Shown here one piece after another: positions 6,851 through 13,339 of a DNA stretch of 13,542 nucleotides. Each line of letters opens with the position of its first letter. The first letter of the stretch is position 1. The stretch is taken from positions 1 through 13,542 of the forward strand of contig JAJZQR010000136.1 in NCBI GenBank assembly GCA_021806765.1, given 5' to 3'. The translations under genes and the position numbers were made by a program. The notes beneath the pieces were generated by a model that was not told the origin of the DNA, did not search any database, and saw only the letters and a list, made by a program, of their open reading frames with translations. This DNA comes from Chloroflexota bacterium. GTDB taxonomy: Bacteria; Chloroflexota; UBA6077.

Positions 6851-8317
6851 ATGCGCGTACTGTTGGTTACACCGCCCTACCATGCGGGCGTGGTCGAATC
6901 GGCCGGATCGTGGCCGCACCTGGGCTTCATCTACATCGCCGGGGAGGTGCGCCGGGCCGGCCACGAGGTGAACATCTACGATGCCATGTCGGAGGAGCAC
7001 ACCCTGGAGGAGATCCGGCAGCGGATCAGAGACTACCGCCCGGACCTGGTGGGCGTGAGCGCCAAGACGCCCGCTCTCTACGCGGCCCTTGCGGTGGCCC
7101 GGACAGCGAAGGAGGAGCTACCGGAGGTCGTCACCGTCCTCGGAGGGATCCACCCCACCTTCTGTTACCGGGAGCTGCTGCTGGGCTACCCAGAGGTGGA
7201 TCTGATCGTCCGCGGGGAGGGGGAGGAGACCTTTCCCGAACTGCTCGCCATACTGGATCGCCACCGGAACGGCAGCTCGCCGTTCCTCGCGGCGGTGCGG
7301 GGCATAGCCTTTCGCGAGGGCGGCGAGGTGGTAGCGACCCCGCCTCGCCCCTTTCTCCACGACCTCGACCAGCTCACCCCGGCCTGGGATCTCGTGCGCT
7401 GGTCGGATTACCGGCTCCACTTCGTCCCAGGGTCGCGGGTGGCCACTGTCAGCAGCTCCAGGGGCTGCTCCAACCAATGCAGCTTCTGCTCCCAGCAGAA
7501 GTTCTGGCAGCGCACCCACCGGTGCCGCCGGCCGGAGCCTTTCCTGGCGGAGCTGGAGCTGCTCCACCAACGCTATGGTGTGAACTACGTGATGCTCACT
7601 GACGAGTACCCAACCCGGGATCGGGCTCGATGGGAAGCGATCCTGGACGGCTTGATCGAGCGCCGTCTTCCCGTGCGGCTGCTGATCGAAACCTGTGTCG
7701 CCGACATCCTGCGCGACGCCGACCTGCTGGAGAAGTACCGCGAGGCGGGGGTGTGGCACATCTACGTGGGGGTTGAGGGCACCCATCAGGAGCGGCTGGA
7801 CCTCTTCAAGAAGAACATCCAGTCTCAGCAGTCGCGGGAGGCGATCCGCCTGATCAACGCGGCCGACATCATCTCCGAGACCTCATTTATCCTCGGCGTG
7901 CCCGAGGAGACACCGGAGACCATCGCCGCCACCTTTGAGCTGGCCCAGCACTACGATCCGGACTACGCCCACTTCCTGATGCTGGCCCCCTGGCCCTTCG
8001 CGGATATGTACGATCAGCTACAGCCCTACATCGAAACAACGGACCTCAGCCACTACAACCTGGTGGAGCCGGTGATCCGCCCGATCGCCATGACTCGCGA
8101 GGAGCTGATGACGGCGGCCGTCGACTGCTACCGCCGCTTCTACCTGGCGAAGCTCCCCCGCTGGCGGGCGCTCCCAGGCGGGTTCAAACGGGAGTACCTT
8201 CTCGGCTCCATGGAGGCCATGGTCCAGCGCTCTTTCCTGAAGAAGCACGGGCAGAGCCTTGGCGAGATGCCCGCTGAGCTGGCCAGGCAGCTCGGGCTGG
8301 TCGCGGCAGAGGTCTGA
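6851..8317 (+). CDS. Cobalamin-binding radical SAM enzyme, BchE-like
   Basis: This 488-residue protein begins with a Rossmann-type B12-binding domain (MRVLLVTPPY; about 1-135, with GGIHPTF at 98-104 and RGEGEETF at 121-128). The radical SAM core follows, with the cluster motif CSNQCSFC (C206, C210, C213). The motif is followed directly by SQQKFWQR, close to the CSFCSQWKFWR block of BchE, the anaerobic Mg-protoporphyrin monomethyl ester cyclase. BchE-type enzymes use cobalamin, SAM and a 4Fe-4S cluster for difficult oxidations or methylations. No other chlorophyll gene is visible, so a different substrate is likely. Its position between ccsA (43 bases upstream) and a seven-heme cytochrome gene (30 bases downstream) suggests a link to heme or electron transfer; this is inference. 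The ATG at 6851 is preferred over the in-frame TTG at 6848 because AGGGA (6839-6843) is then 7 nt away. Confidence 0.85.
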   Translation: MRVLLVTPPYHAGVVESAGSWPHLGFIYIAGEVRRAGHEVNIYDAMSEEHTLEEIRQRIRDYRPDLVGVSAKTPALYAALAVARTAKEELPEVVTVLGGIHPTFCYRELLLGYPEVDLIVRGEGEETFPELLAILDRHRNGSSPFLAAVRGIAFREGGEVVATPPRPFLHDLDQLTPAWDLVRWSDYRLHFVPGSRVATVSSSRGCSNQCSFCSQQKFWQRTHRCRRPEPFLAELELLHQRYGVNYVMLTDEYPTRDRARWEAILDGLIERRLPVRLLIETCVADILRDADLLEKYREAGVWHIYVGVEGTHQERLDLFKKNIQSQQSREAIRLINAADIISETSFILGVPEETPETIAATFELAQHYDPDYAHFLMLAPWPFADMYDQLQPYIETTDLSHYNLVEPVIRPIAMTREELMTAAVDCYRRFYLAKLPRWRALPGGFKREYLLGSMEAMVQRSFLKKHGQSLGEMPAELARQLGLVAAEV

Positions 8318-8334
8318 CCTGGCCAGAAGCGAAC

Positions 8335-8343
8335 AGGAGGAGG
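8335..8343 (+). promoter_or_regulatory. Extended Shine-Dalgarno of the seven-heme cytochrome
   Basis: AGGAGGAGG ends 4 nt before the ATG at 8348, with the inner AGGAGG registers giving 4 to 7 nt spacing. It is one of the strongest ribosome sites in the window and suggests high translation of this cytochrome. Confidence 0.65.
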
Positions 8344-8347
8344 CACA

Positions 8348-9439
8348 ATGACACCAGGCCAAACTGGCAAGAGACTCCTTCTCGCCGCAAGCGTCGTCCT
8401 GGCGCTGAGTCTGGGTTCGGCCCAGAGGGTCCTGGCCGACAACGGCCCCCACGGCGGCTACACCCCGGCCACCGACAGGTGCGCCGCCTGCCACCGGGCC
8501 CACTCGGGCCGGGGTGCCGGTTTGCTGACGTCGACGGCGACCCTGACCGACGTCAGTGCCTTCTGCTACAGCTGCCACAGCGCGGGCACGGGGGCGTACA
8601 CCGACGCCAGGAACGGGCTGTTCCTCGTCGGGGCCACGGTGGAGGCGTCCTACGAGAACACCAGCCTTCCCGCCTCAAACCGGCCTTTGAGAGGCGGGGG
8701 TTTCGATGCCGTGACCATGAACCCGGATCTGGCCGGCTCGCGATCCCTGCCCGTCACCTCCAACCACATGGTGGCCGGTGGCTCCAACACGGTCTGGGGC
8801 TACGGCTCCATCAGTTCCACTCCCAACGTCGGGGCCGGCGGCGTGTCTCTGACCTGCACCAACTGCCACAACCCCCACGGGAATGCCGGCAGCGGTGGGA
8901 CCCCCACCTACCGGATCCTGAAGGGCAACGGCAACGGCAACCTTCCACTCTTTCGCTACAGCGGAGGAGCACCAATTGCCGGCGTGGACGTCCCCGACGA
9001 GAGCGGCGCCAAGTCATACCACGTCACCGATTCCACCGACAACTACTTTGGCCAGCACGGTGCCTCCGTCAACGGCGTCAACGTGTACGCGGCCCTCTCC
9101 CGCTGGTGCGCCCAGTGCCACACCCGCTACGACACTTCTCCATCGACTATGTCCGGCCACACCGACTCCGGCGACGCCCTTTTCGCCTTCCGGCACACCT
9201 CCAACGACAGCAGCCAGTCGGGATGCGGTAGCTGTCACGGCAGCGTTCACCCGCTTCAGATCCCCCCCTATCCCGGATGCATCAGCTGTCACGTGGCCCA
9301 CGGTACGGGAGCCAGGGCAGGCGCCAAGTCCGGTGTAGTGACCTGGCCCGGCGGCGGGACGGATCCGTCCGGGAACGCCCGAAGCGCGTTGCTCCGCCTC
9401 GACAACCGTGGCATTTGCCAGCAGTGTCACAACAAGTAG
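8348..9439 (+). CDS. Secreted seven-heme c-type cytochrome, paralogue of the six-heme protein
   Basis: This 363-residue protein has a signal peptide (basic GKR, hydrophobic core, cleavage after VLA at about residue 30). The mature start DNGPHGGY is almost the same as in the first cytochrome. Seven CxxCH motifs begin at about C45, 73, 170, 254, 293, 311 and 357. Six align with those of the 334-residue protein. The extra one, CGSCHGSVH at 293, falls in an insertion between the FRH and CISCHVAHG segments and brings its own distal His. Ten non-motif histidines are present, more than enough for bis-His ligation. The C-terminus shares VAHGT, WPGG, PSGNARS and LLRLDNRG with the paralogue. It probably acts as an extracytoplasmic electron carrier matured by the neighbouring ResB/CcsA. 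The gene follows the radical SAM gene by 30 bases and likely shares its transcript. Confidence 0.93.
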   Translation: MTPGQTGKRLLLAASVVLALSLGSAQRVLADNGPHGGYTPATDRCAACHRAHSGRGAGLLTSTATLTDVSAFCYSCHSAGTGAYTDARNGLFLVGATVEASYENTSLPASNRPLRGGGFDAVTMNPDLAGSRSLPVTSNHMVAGGSNTVWGYGSISSTPNVGAGGVSLTCTNCHNPHGNAGSGGTPTYRILKGNGNGNLPLFRYSGGAPIAGVDVPDESGAKSYHVTDSTDNYFGQHGASVNGVNVYAALSRWCAQCHTRYDTSPSTMSGHTDSGDALFAFRHTSNDSSQSGCGSCHGSVHPLQIPPYPGCISCHVAHGTGARAGAKSGVVTWPGGGTDPSGNARSALLRLDNRGICQQCHNK

Positions 9440-9449
9440 CCGAGGGCAC

Positions 9450-9515
9450 GGTTCACGAGGGCTGGGGGTGACGTTGGCAATAGACTGTAACTCCTTCTAC
9501 CCGCCCTCGTGAACC
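9450..9515. repeat. Perfect 13-bp inverted repeat spanning the cytochrome-hydrolase gap
   Basis: GGTTCACGAGGGC (9450-9462) is exactly complementary to GCCCTCGTGAACC (9503-9515), with 40 bases between. The right arm ends at the base before the hydrolase ATG, where a Shine-Dalgarno would be expected but none is seen. It could be a long-loop RNA structure that hides the start codon, paired operator half-sites, or the terminal repeats of a tiny mobile relic. The intervening bases contain weak promoter-like boxes (TAGACT at 9481-9486) but no good -35. Confidence 0.6.
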
Positions 9516-10292
9516 ATGACCCTCTACGTGCGATCTTCAGGACCGGACGCGGCACCCACCCTCCTGTTCCTCCACGGGGGCGGGGTGGGGGGCTGGTCGT
9601 GGGAGCCGGTGGTGGAGAGGCTGCCCAGGTACCACTGCCTGGTGCCGGACCTGCCGGAACAGGGGCGAAGCCTCGTGGAGGGCCCCTTCTCCATTTCTGA
9701 CGCAACCCGCCGGATGGTCGCGCTGATCGACGACCGGGCTCACAGCGGCCACGCCCACCTGATTGGCATCTCCCTGGGGGGCCAGATCGCCCTGGATCTG
9801 CTCAGCGTTGCTCCCAATATCGTGGACCGGGCGGTGATCAGCGGCACCCTGGTTCGTCCTATCCCCGGGCGGAGACTCATCGACCTGCTGGCGCGGGCCT
9901 ACATGCCCTTCCGGAACATCGACTTCCTGGTCCGAGCCAACCAGCGCTCCCAGGGTGTCCCCAACCGCTACCTGCCCCAGTTCAGGGAAGACACCCGGAA
10001 CCTCACGGCTGCCGGCTTCGCCCGCATCCTCTCCGAAAACGCCTCCTTCCACATCCCTTACGGTCTCCGCTTCGTCGACGTCCCGACCCTGGTGCTGGTG
10101 GGCGAACGAGAGCTGGGAGCGACCCGCCAGTCGGCTCGAGACATCGTCGCCACCCTCCCCAACGCCCAGGGCCGCATTGCGGCCGGGGCCCGCCACAACT
10201 GGGCCCTGGAGGACCCCGCCCTGTTCGCGGAAACGGTGCAGGCCTGGGTCGAGAACCGGCCGCTCCCGTCGGGGCTGCTCCCCCTGGAATAG
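9516..10292 (+). CDS. Alpha/beta-fold hydrolase
   Basis: This 258-residue protein has the classical alpha/beta hydrolase markers: an oxyanion-hole HGGGVGGWSW at 20-29, the nucleophile elbow GISLGG at 84-89 with Ser86, and a catalytic His in ARHNWALEDP at His227. The acid residue is probably in the GEREL segment (E197 or E199), where relatives usually have Asp. There is no signal peptide, so it is probably cytoplasmic. The substrate cannot be told; relatives include esterases, C-C hydrolases and proline iminopeptidases. It has no visible Shine-Dalgarno, and the upstream inverted repeat abuts the start codon, so expression may be controlled or leader-poor. It lies 76 bases after the cytochrome gene and ends just before a strong promoter for the ABC operon, so it may belong to neither unit. 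Confidence 0.87.
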   Translation: MTLYVRSSGPDAAPTLLFLHGGGVGGWSWEPVVERLPRYHCLVPDLPEQGRSLVEGPFSISDATRRMVALIDDRAHSGHAHLIGISLGGQIALDLLSVAPNIVDRAVISGTLVRPIPGRRLIDLLARAYMPFRNIDFLVRANQRSQGVPNRYLPQFREDTRNLTAAGFARILSENASFHIPYGLRFVDVPTLVLVGERELGATRQSARDIVATLPNAQGRIAAGARHNWALEDPALFAETVQAWVENRPLPSGLLPLE

Positions 10293-10298
10293 GAGCCG

Positions 10299-10326
10299 TT
10301 GACAACAGCATCCGGAACTGTATAGT
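10299..10326 (+). promoter_or_regulatory. Sigma-70-type promoter of the ABC export operon
   Basis: A perfect -35 box TTGACA (10299-10304) is followed after 16 bases by TATAGT (10321-10326), a five-of-six match to the -10 consensus. Transcription would start near 10333, about 35 bases before the permease ATG at 10369, with GGGAGA (10358-10363) as ribosome site. It is the best promoter-like sequence in the window. Confidence 0.7.
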
Positions 10327-10368
10327 GGTTGGGGCAAAGGGGCCCCGAAGGGTCTACGGGAGACGGGG

Positions 10369-11460
10369 ATGATCTGGCGCAACCTGATGCGGCGAAAGGT
10401 CCGCAGCCTTCTCACCATCATCGGCGTGGCCATCGGCGTCGCCGCCGTGGTCTCCCTGGTGGCGATGGGCGATGGCTTCTACTCCCAGATGAACTCCATG
10501 CTCTCCAAGGGCGGGGCGGACCTGACCGTGCGCCAGGCCAAGGCCGCCGACATGACCCTCAGCGCCCTGGACGAGAGCATGGGGCGGCGGCTGGCCGTCA
10601 TGTCCGAGGTGGAGCAGGTCTCGGGGCTGATTATCGGCTTCGCCTCCGCCCCGGGCTCTCCCTATCTGCTGGTCTACGGATACGACCCCACCGAGTACGC
10701 CATCCGCCACTTCAAGATCCTGGAGGGGGGACGCCTCACCTCGGCGCGGCAGGCGATACTGGGGAAGGGAGCCGCCAAGGCCCTCAAGCTGCGGGTGGGC
10801 CAGTCCGTCAAGCTGTTCAGCACCTCCTTCCGGGTGGTGGGGATCTACGAGACGGGCACCCCCTTCGAGGATGCCGGTCTGGTGATCCCCCTCAAAGACG
10901 CTCAGGCGGTCTTCAAAAAGCCCCAGCAGGTCAGCTTCTTCGAGCTGAAGTTGAAGGAACCGGACAGGGCCGACCAGCTGAAGAAGCAGATCGAGGCCCG
11001 CTACCCTGAGGCTTTCGCCGCCAAATCGGCTGAGTTCAGCGAGAGCAGCCAGGACGTCCAGGTGACCCGCTCCATGACCTGGGGGCTCTCCATGATCGCT
11101 GTGCTGGTGGGAGGCATCGGGGTGATGAACACCATGGTGATGAGCGTTTTCGAGCGGACCCGAGAGATCGGGGTGCTGCGAGCCGTGGGATGGCGACGCC
11201 GGCGGATCATCTTCATGGTGCTGATGGAGTCGCTGCTGCTCAGCGTAGTCGGTGGTCTCTTCGGCATCCTTCTGGGGATCGGGCTGGTCCAGCTGGTTGG
11301 CCTGCTGCCGGGGGTCGGCGGCCTCTTCGCCGGAGCCTACCGCCCATCCCTCTTTATCCAGGCAATGGTGGTGGCGCTGGCGCTGGGGGCCGTGGGCGGG
11401 ATCTACCCGGCCTGGCGGGCCTCTCGTCTCAGCCCTCTGGAGGCGCTGCGATATGAGTGA
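10369..11460 (+). CDS. MacB/FtsX-type ABC transporter permease
   Basis: This 363-residue protein has the four-helix MacB/FtsX topology. The first helix at about 14-34 (LLTIIGVAIGVAAVVSLVAM) follows the typical RNLMRRKVRSLLT start. A periplasmic-core-like extracytoplasmic domain covers about 50-225. Helix 2 at about 236-258 (SMIAVLVGGIGVMNTMVMS) is followed by the family hallmark FERTREIGVLRAVGWRRR. Helices 3 and 4 lie at about 282-306 and 330-350, and the end PAWRASRLSPLEALRYE is diagnostic. These systems are mechanotransducing exporters, for example for antibiotics, peptides or lipoproteins, not importers. The substrate is unknown. The stop overlaps the adaptor ATG as ATGAGTGA (8 bases), so translation is coupled. 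The ATPase is encoded two genes down. Confidence 0.93.
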   Translation: MIWRNLMRRKVRSLLTIIGVAIGVAAVVSLVAMGDGFYSQMNSMLSKGGADLTVRQAKAADMTLSALDESMGRRLAVMSEVEQVSGLIIGFASAPGSPYLLVYGYDPTEYAIRHFKILEGGRLTSARQAILGKGAAKALKLRVGQSVKLFSTSFRVVGIYETGTPFEDAGLVIPLKDAQAVFKKPQQVSFFELKLKEPDRADQLKKQIEARYPEAFAAKSAEFSESSQDVQVTRSMTWGLSMIAVLVGGIGVMNTMVMSVFERTREIGVLRAVGWRRRRIIFMVLMESLLLSVVGGLFGILLGIGLVQLVGLLPGVGGLFAGAYRPSLFIQAMVVALALGAVGGIYPAWRASRLSPLEALRYE

Positions 11461-12418
11461 CACGGAGACGGGGCGACGGGGAGACGGGGAGACGGGGGGG
11501 CAGGGAGACACGCGGACACGGGGACGCGGAGACGCGGAGAAGGATTCCCCTCTCCCTCTGGGAGAGACCCCCAATTCCTCCCCTCTCCCTCTGGGAGAGG
11601 GTCAGGGTGAGGGCTCACTCATCACTCATCACTCATCACTCAAGGCTCGATGGTCAGCACCCAGCACTCAGCACTCAGCACTCGGCACTCAGAACCCAGA
11701 ACTCAGAACCCAGAACCGCCTCTTCAGGCGGCGGCTGCCGTGGCTTACCGCGGCCACGGTGCTGCTGCTGGACGTCCTGGCCTACCTGACGGGCGTAGTG
11801 GGGGATCGAAGTTCCCAGGGCCCCGGGGAACCGGTGGTGGAGGGCCCGCCGCCGGTGGTGTCGGCCTCGGGGCCGGTAGTACCGGAAAAGCGGGCCAGAC
11901 TCAGCTTCACTGCCAGTGGTCGAGTGAAGCGGCTGGCCGTGCAGCCCGGGGACAAGGTGAAGCAGGGGCAGCTACTGGCCCAACTGGAGCCCTCGACGGT
12001 TCAGACCGGTGCCATGGCCAGTGGTTTCAGCCCCTCGAGTCTAGCATCCTCTGATCTGTACATCATGGCACCCTTCGATGGAGTGGTGGGGCTGGTGCCG
12101 GTCAACGAGTGGGAGACGGTCACCGCAGGCACCCCGGTGGTGATGCTGGGGGACCTGAGCGCCATGAGGGTGGAGATCGAGGATCTGTCGGAGACGGACG
12201 TGGGACGGCTCCAGGAAGGCCAGGCGGCGGAGATATCCTTTGAGGCGTTCCCGGGTCGCAAGGTGGCAGGTCAGGTCACCCGCATCTCCCCCATGAACAA
12301 CGCCAAGGGGGGCGGGGTGAACTACGACGTGGTGGTGGAATTCGCCGATCGGGACCTCCCACCCCTGCGCTGGGGGATGACTGCCCACGTGGACATCCTG
12401 GTGAGACAGGAGCGGTAG
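11453..12418 (+). CDS. Membrane-fusion adaptor (HlyD/MacA-like) with a repeat-derived N-terminus
   Basis: From the ATG at 11453, which overlaps the permease stop, the protein has 321 residues. Residues 1-4 are followed by about 85 residues encoded by short repeats. The conserved part then starts: a membrane anchor at about 97-115 (LPWLTAATVLLLDVLAYLTG), a split biotinyl-lipoyl domain (about 148-181, GRVKRLAVQPGDKVKQGQLL; and about 202-237, APFDGVVGLVPV), and a beta-barrel to the end (GQAAEISFEAFPGRKVAGQVTRI, RWGMTAHVDI). Adaptors of this type link an inner-membrane ABC exporter to the outside. Only about 20 residues separate the lipoyl halves, so the usual long coiled-coil hairpin is missing. 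No in-frame ATG exists between the repeats and the anchor. The first in-frame GTG (11759) would cut the anchor in half, so the repeat region is probably translated. Confidence 0.82.
   Translation: MSDTETGRRGDGETGGQGDTRTRGRGDAEKDSPLPLGETPNSSPLPLGEGQGEGSLITHHSSLKARWSAPSTQHSALGTQNPELRTQNRLFRRRLPWLTAATVLLLDVLAYLTGVVGDRSSQGPGEPVVEGPPPVVSASGPVVPEKRARLSFTASGRVKRLAVQPGDKVKQGQLLAQLEPSTVQTGAMASGFSPSSLASSDLYIMAPFDGVVGLVPVNEWETVTAGTPVVMLGDLSAMRVEIEDLSETDVGRLQEGQAAEISFEAFPGRKVAGQVTRISPMNNAKGGGVNYDVVVEFADRDLPPLRWGMTAHVDILVRQER
11464..11543. repeat. 8-bp tandem repeat array (GGAGACGG type)
   Basis: Ten consecutive 8-base units run from 11464 to 11543. Three are GGAGACGG and the rest are variants such as GGCGACGG, GGAGACAC, GGGGACGC and GGAGACGC. 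The array starts 11 bases after the adaptor ATG and encodes a Gly/Arg/Asp/Thr-rich segment. Arrays of this kind are normally intergenic. Unit length is not a multiple of three, so slippage by one unit would shift the frame. Confidence 0.8.
11547..11611. repeat. Two copies of a CCCTCTCCC/GGGAGAG palindrome inside the adaptor gene
   Basis: The 20-base element at 11547-11566 is repeated exactly at 11580-11599, 33 bases apart. Each copy pairs CTCTCCC with GGGAGAG around a short loop; the second extends to GGGAGAGGG and runs into GTCAGGGTGAGGG. Both are in the same frame and encode SPLPLGE. The element looks like a REP-like dispersed intergenic palindrome, similar in style to that at 1193-1275. 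Confidence 0.75.
11616..11643. repeat. Heptamer array CACTCAT
   Basis: Three CACTCAT units and one CACTCAA form 28 bases of 7-bp tandem repeat. They are read in frame in the adaptor N-terminus (ITHHSS). The style resembles the short tandemly repeated repetitive (STRR) heptamers known from cyanobacteria. Confidence 0.75.
11655..11717. repeat. Heptamer array CAGCACT / CAGAACC
   Basis: Nine consecutive 7-base units run from 11655 to 11717: CAGCACC, three CAGCACT, CGGCACT, then CAGAACC, CAGAACT and two CAGAACC. The change of consensus midway suggests two fused arrays. The 63 bases keep the frame and end 18 bases before the first codon of the LPW membrane-anchor segment. Confidence 0.8.
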
Positions 12419-12421
12419 GAG
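12417..12421 (+). promoter_or_regulatory. Shine-Dalgarno of the ABC ATPase, overlapping the adaptor stop
   Basis: AGGAG overlaps the TAG of the adaptor (12416-12418) and lies 4 nt before the ATG at 12426. This favours coupled translation within the ABC operon. Confidence 0.6.
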
Positions 12422-12425
12422 CATC

Positions 12426-13190
12426 ATGGTCGAGCCTGTCCCCGTCGTCGAGACCCGGGGCCTCACCAAGCTGTTCGGTGAGGGCCAGCAGATGGTGCGA
12501 GCCCTGGACAACGTGGACCTCCGGATAAACCCGGGCGAGTTCGTCGCCATCATGGGGCCGTCGGGCAGCGGCAAGAGCACCCTGCTTCACCTGCTGGGGG
12601 CCCTGGACCTCCCCACCGGCGGCGAGGTGCTGATCACCGGCTACAACCTGACCCAGGTAGAAAACCTGGACCTCTTCCGCAACCTCACGGTGGGTTTCGT
12701 CTTCCAACTCCACAACCTGATCCCCACTCTGACAGCCGTCGAGAACGTGGAGGTGCCCCTCTACGAGCGAGCCGTGAGCCAGCAGGAGCGCCGGTCCAGG
12801 GCAGTGGAACTGCTGGACATGGTCGGCTTGAAGGGACTGTACGACCGCTTCCCCAACCAACTCTCCGGCGGCCAGCGCCAGCGGGTCGCCATAGCCCGAG
12901 CCCTGGCCAACGAGCCCGCCATCCTGCTGGCCGACGAGCCGACGGGGAACCTGGACAGCCACGGCGCCGCCGATATCCTCGACCTCTTCCGAGAGTTGAA
13001 CCAGCGCCTCGGCACCACCATAGTCCTGGTGACCCACGACCCGGTGATGGCGCTGGGCGCCCGCCGGATCGTCACCCTCCGCGACGGCCGGATAGGGCAG
13101 GATCTGGAGGTGGCAGAGACCTACCTCCAGGAGATGGACTCCCTCCGAAAAACCCCCCTGGGGAAGCTGGTCCTGGGCGACGAGCAGTAG
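12426..13190 (+). CDS. ABC transporter ATPase, MacB/LolD-like
   Basis: This 254-residue protein is a complete nucleotide-binding subunit that would power the adjacent MacB-type permease. Visible motifs: Walker A GPSGSGKST at 44-52, Q-loop Gln94 (FVFQLHNLIPTLTAVENV), ABC signature LSGGQ at 146-150, Walker B AILLADEP with Asp170 and catalytic Glu171, D-loop GNLD, and H-loop His204 (LVTHDP). The LTAVENVEVPL and EPTGNLDS segments are typical of the LolD/MacB export family. No membrane helix is present, so it is a separate cytoplasmic subunit, unlike fused MacB. It is the last gene of the permease-adaptor-ATPase operon, 7 bases after the adaptor, and a strong hairpin follows the stop directly. The exported substrate is not indicated. 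Confidence 0.95.
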   Translation: MVEPVPVVETRGLTKLFGEGQQMVRALDNVDLRINPGEFVAIMGPSGSGKSTLLHLLGALDLPTGGEVLITGYNLTQVENLDLFRNLTVGFVFQLHNLIPTLTAVENVEVPLYERAVSQQERRSRAVELLDMVGLKGLYDRFPNQLSGGQRQRVAIARALANEPAILLADEPTGNLDSHGAADILDLFRELNQRLGTTIVLVTHDPVMALGARRIVTLRDGRIGQDLEVAETYLQEMDSLRKTPLGKLVLGDEQ

Positions 13191-13191
13191 G

Positions 13192-13225
13192 GGGCGAAGC
13201 ATTCGCCGCGGCGGATGCTTCGCCC
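13192..13225 (+). terminator. Strong hairpin after the ABC ATPase gene
   Basis: GGGCGAAGCAT (13192-13202) pairs perfectly with ATGCTTCGCCC (13215-13225). The stem continues inward by a T-G wobble and four more pairs to a CGCG loop. It starts two bases after the ATPase stop. Only two T residues follow, so termination would be weak or need a factor. The GGGCGAAGCATTCGCC motif also looks like a dispersed intergenic repeat, so it may be a mobile palindrome used as an mRNA 3' end. Confidence 0.55.
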
Positions 13226-13241
13226 TTGGGTGTCCATCCCT

Positions 13242-13247
13242 TATAAT
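13242..13247 (+). promoter_or_regulatory. Possible -10 box TATAAT of the last gene
   Basis: This is a perfect TATAAT. A weak -35 candidate, TTCGCC (13219-13224), lies 17 bases upstream but falls within the hairpin arm. Transcription would start near 13254 and give a leader of about 85 bases. Confidence 0.4.
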
Positions 13248-13263
13248 CCCCAGATAAGCTTGA

Positions 13264-13309
13264 GAAAGGGAGGTTCCGGCCCTCGCCGGACGCGGCCTAC
13301 CCGGCCGCG
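13264..13309 (+). promoter_or_regulatory. Leader with orphan Shine-Dalgarno and twin hairpins
   Basis: AAAGGGAGG (13265-13273) looks like a strong ribosome site, but no ATG, GTG or TTG follows within reach. Two back-to-back stems come next: TCCGGC/GCCGGA (13275-13290) and CGCGGCC/GGCCGCG (13291-13309). They could be a regulatory leader for the next gene, or remains of an older start region. Confidence 0.35.
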
Positions 13310-13339
13310 ACGCAGCAATATCCGTTGGATAGATTCTCC

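Noticed and set aside
10354..11574. Minus-strand open frame of 406 codons opposite the permease
   Set aside because: The permease has full family hallmarks; the antisense frame has none, and it begins inside the repeat arrays.
11616..11717. Tandem repeats considered as a CRISPR array
   Set aside because: The units are 7 bases with no spacers, and there are no cas genes; they are simple heptamer arrays.
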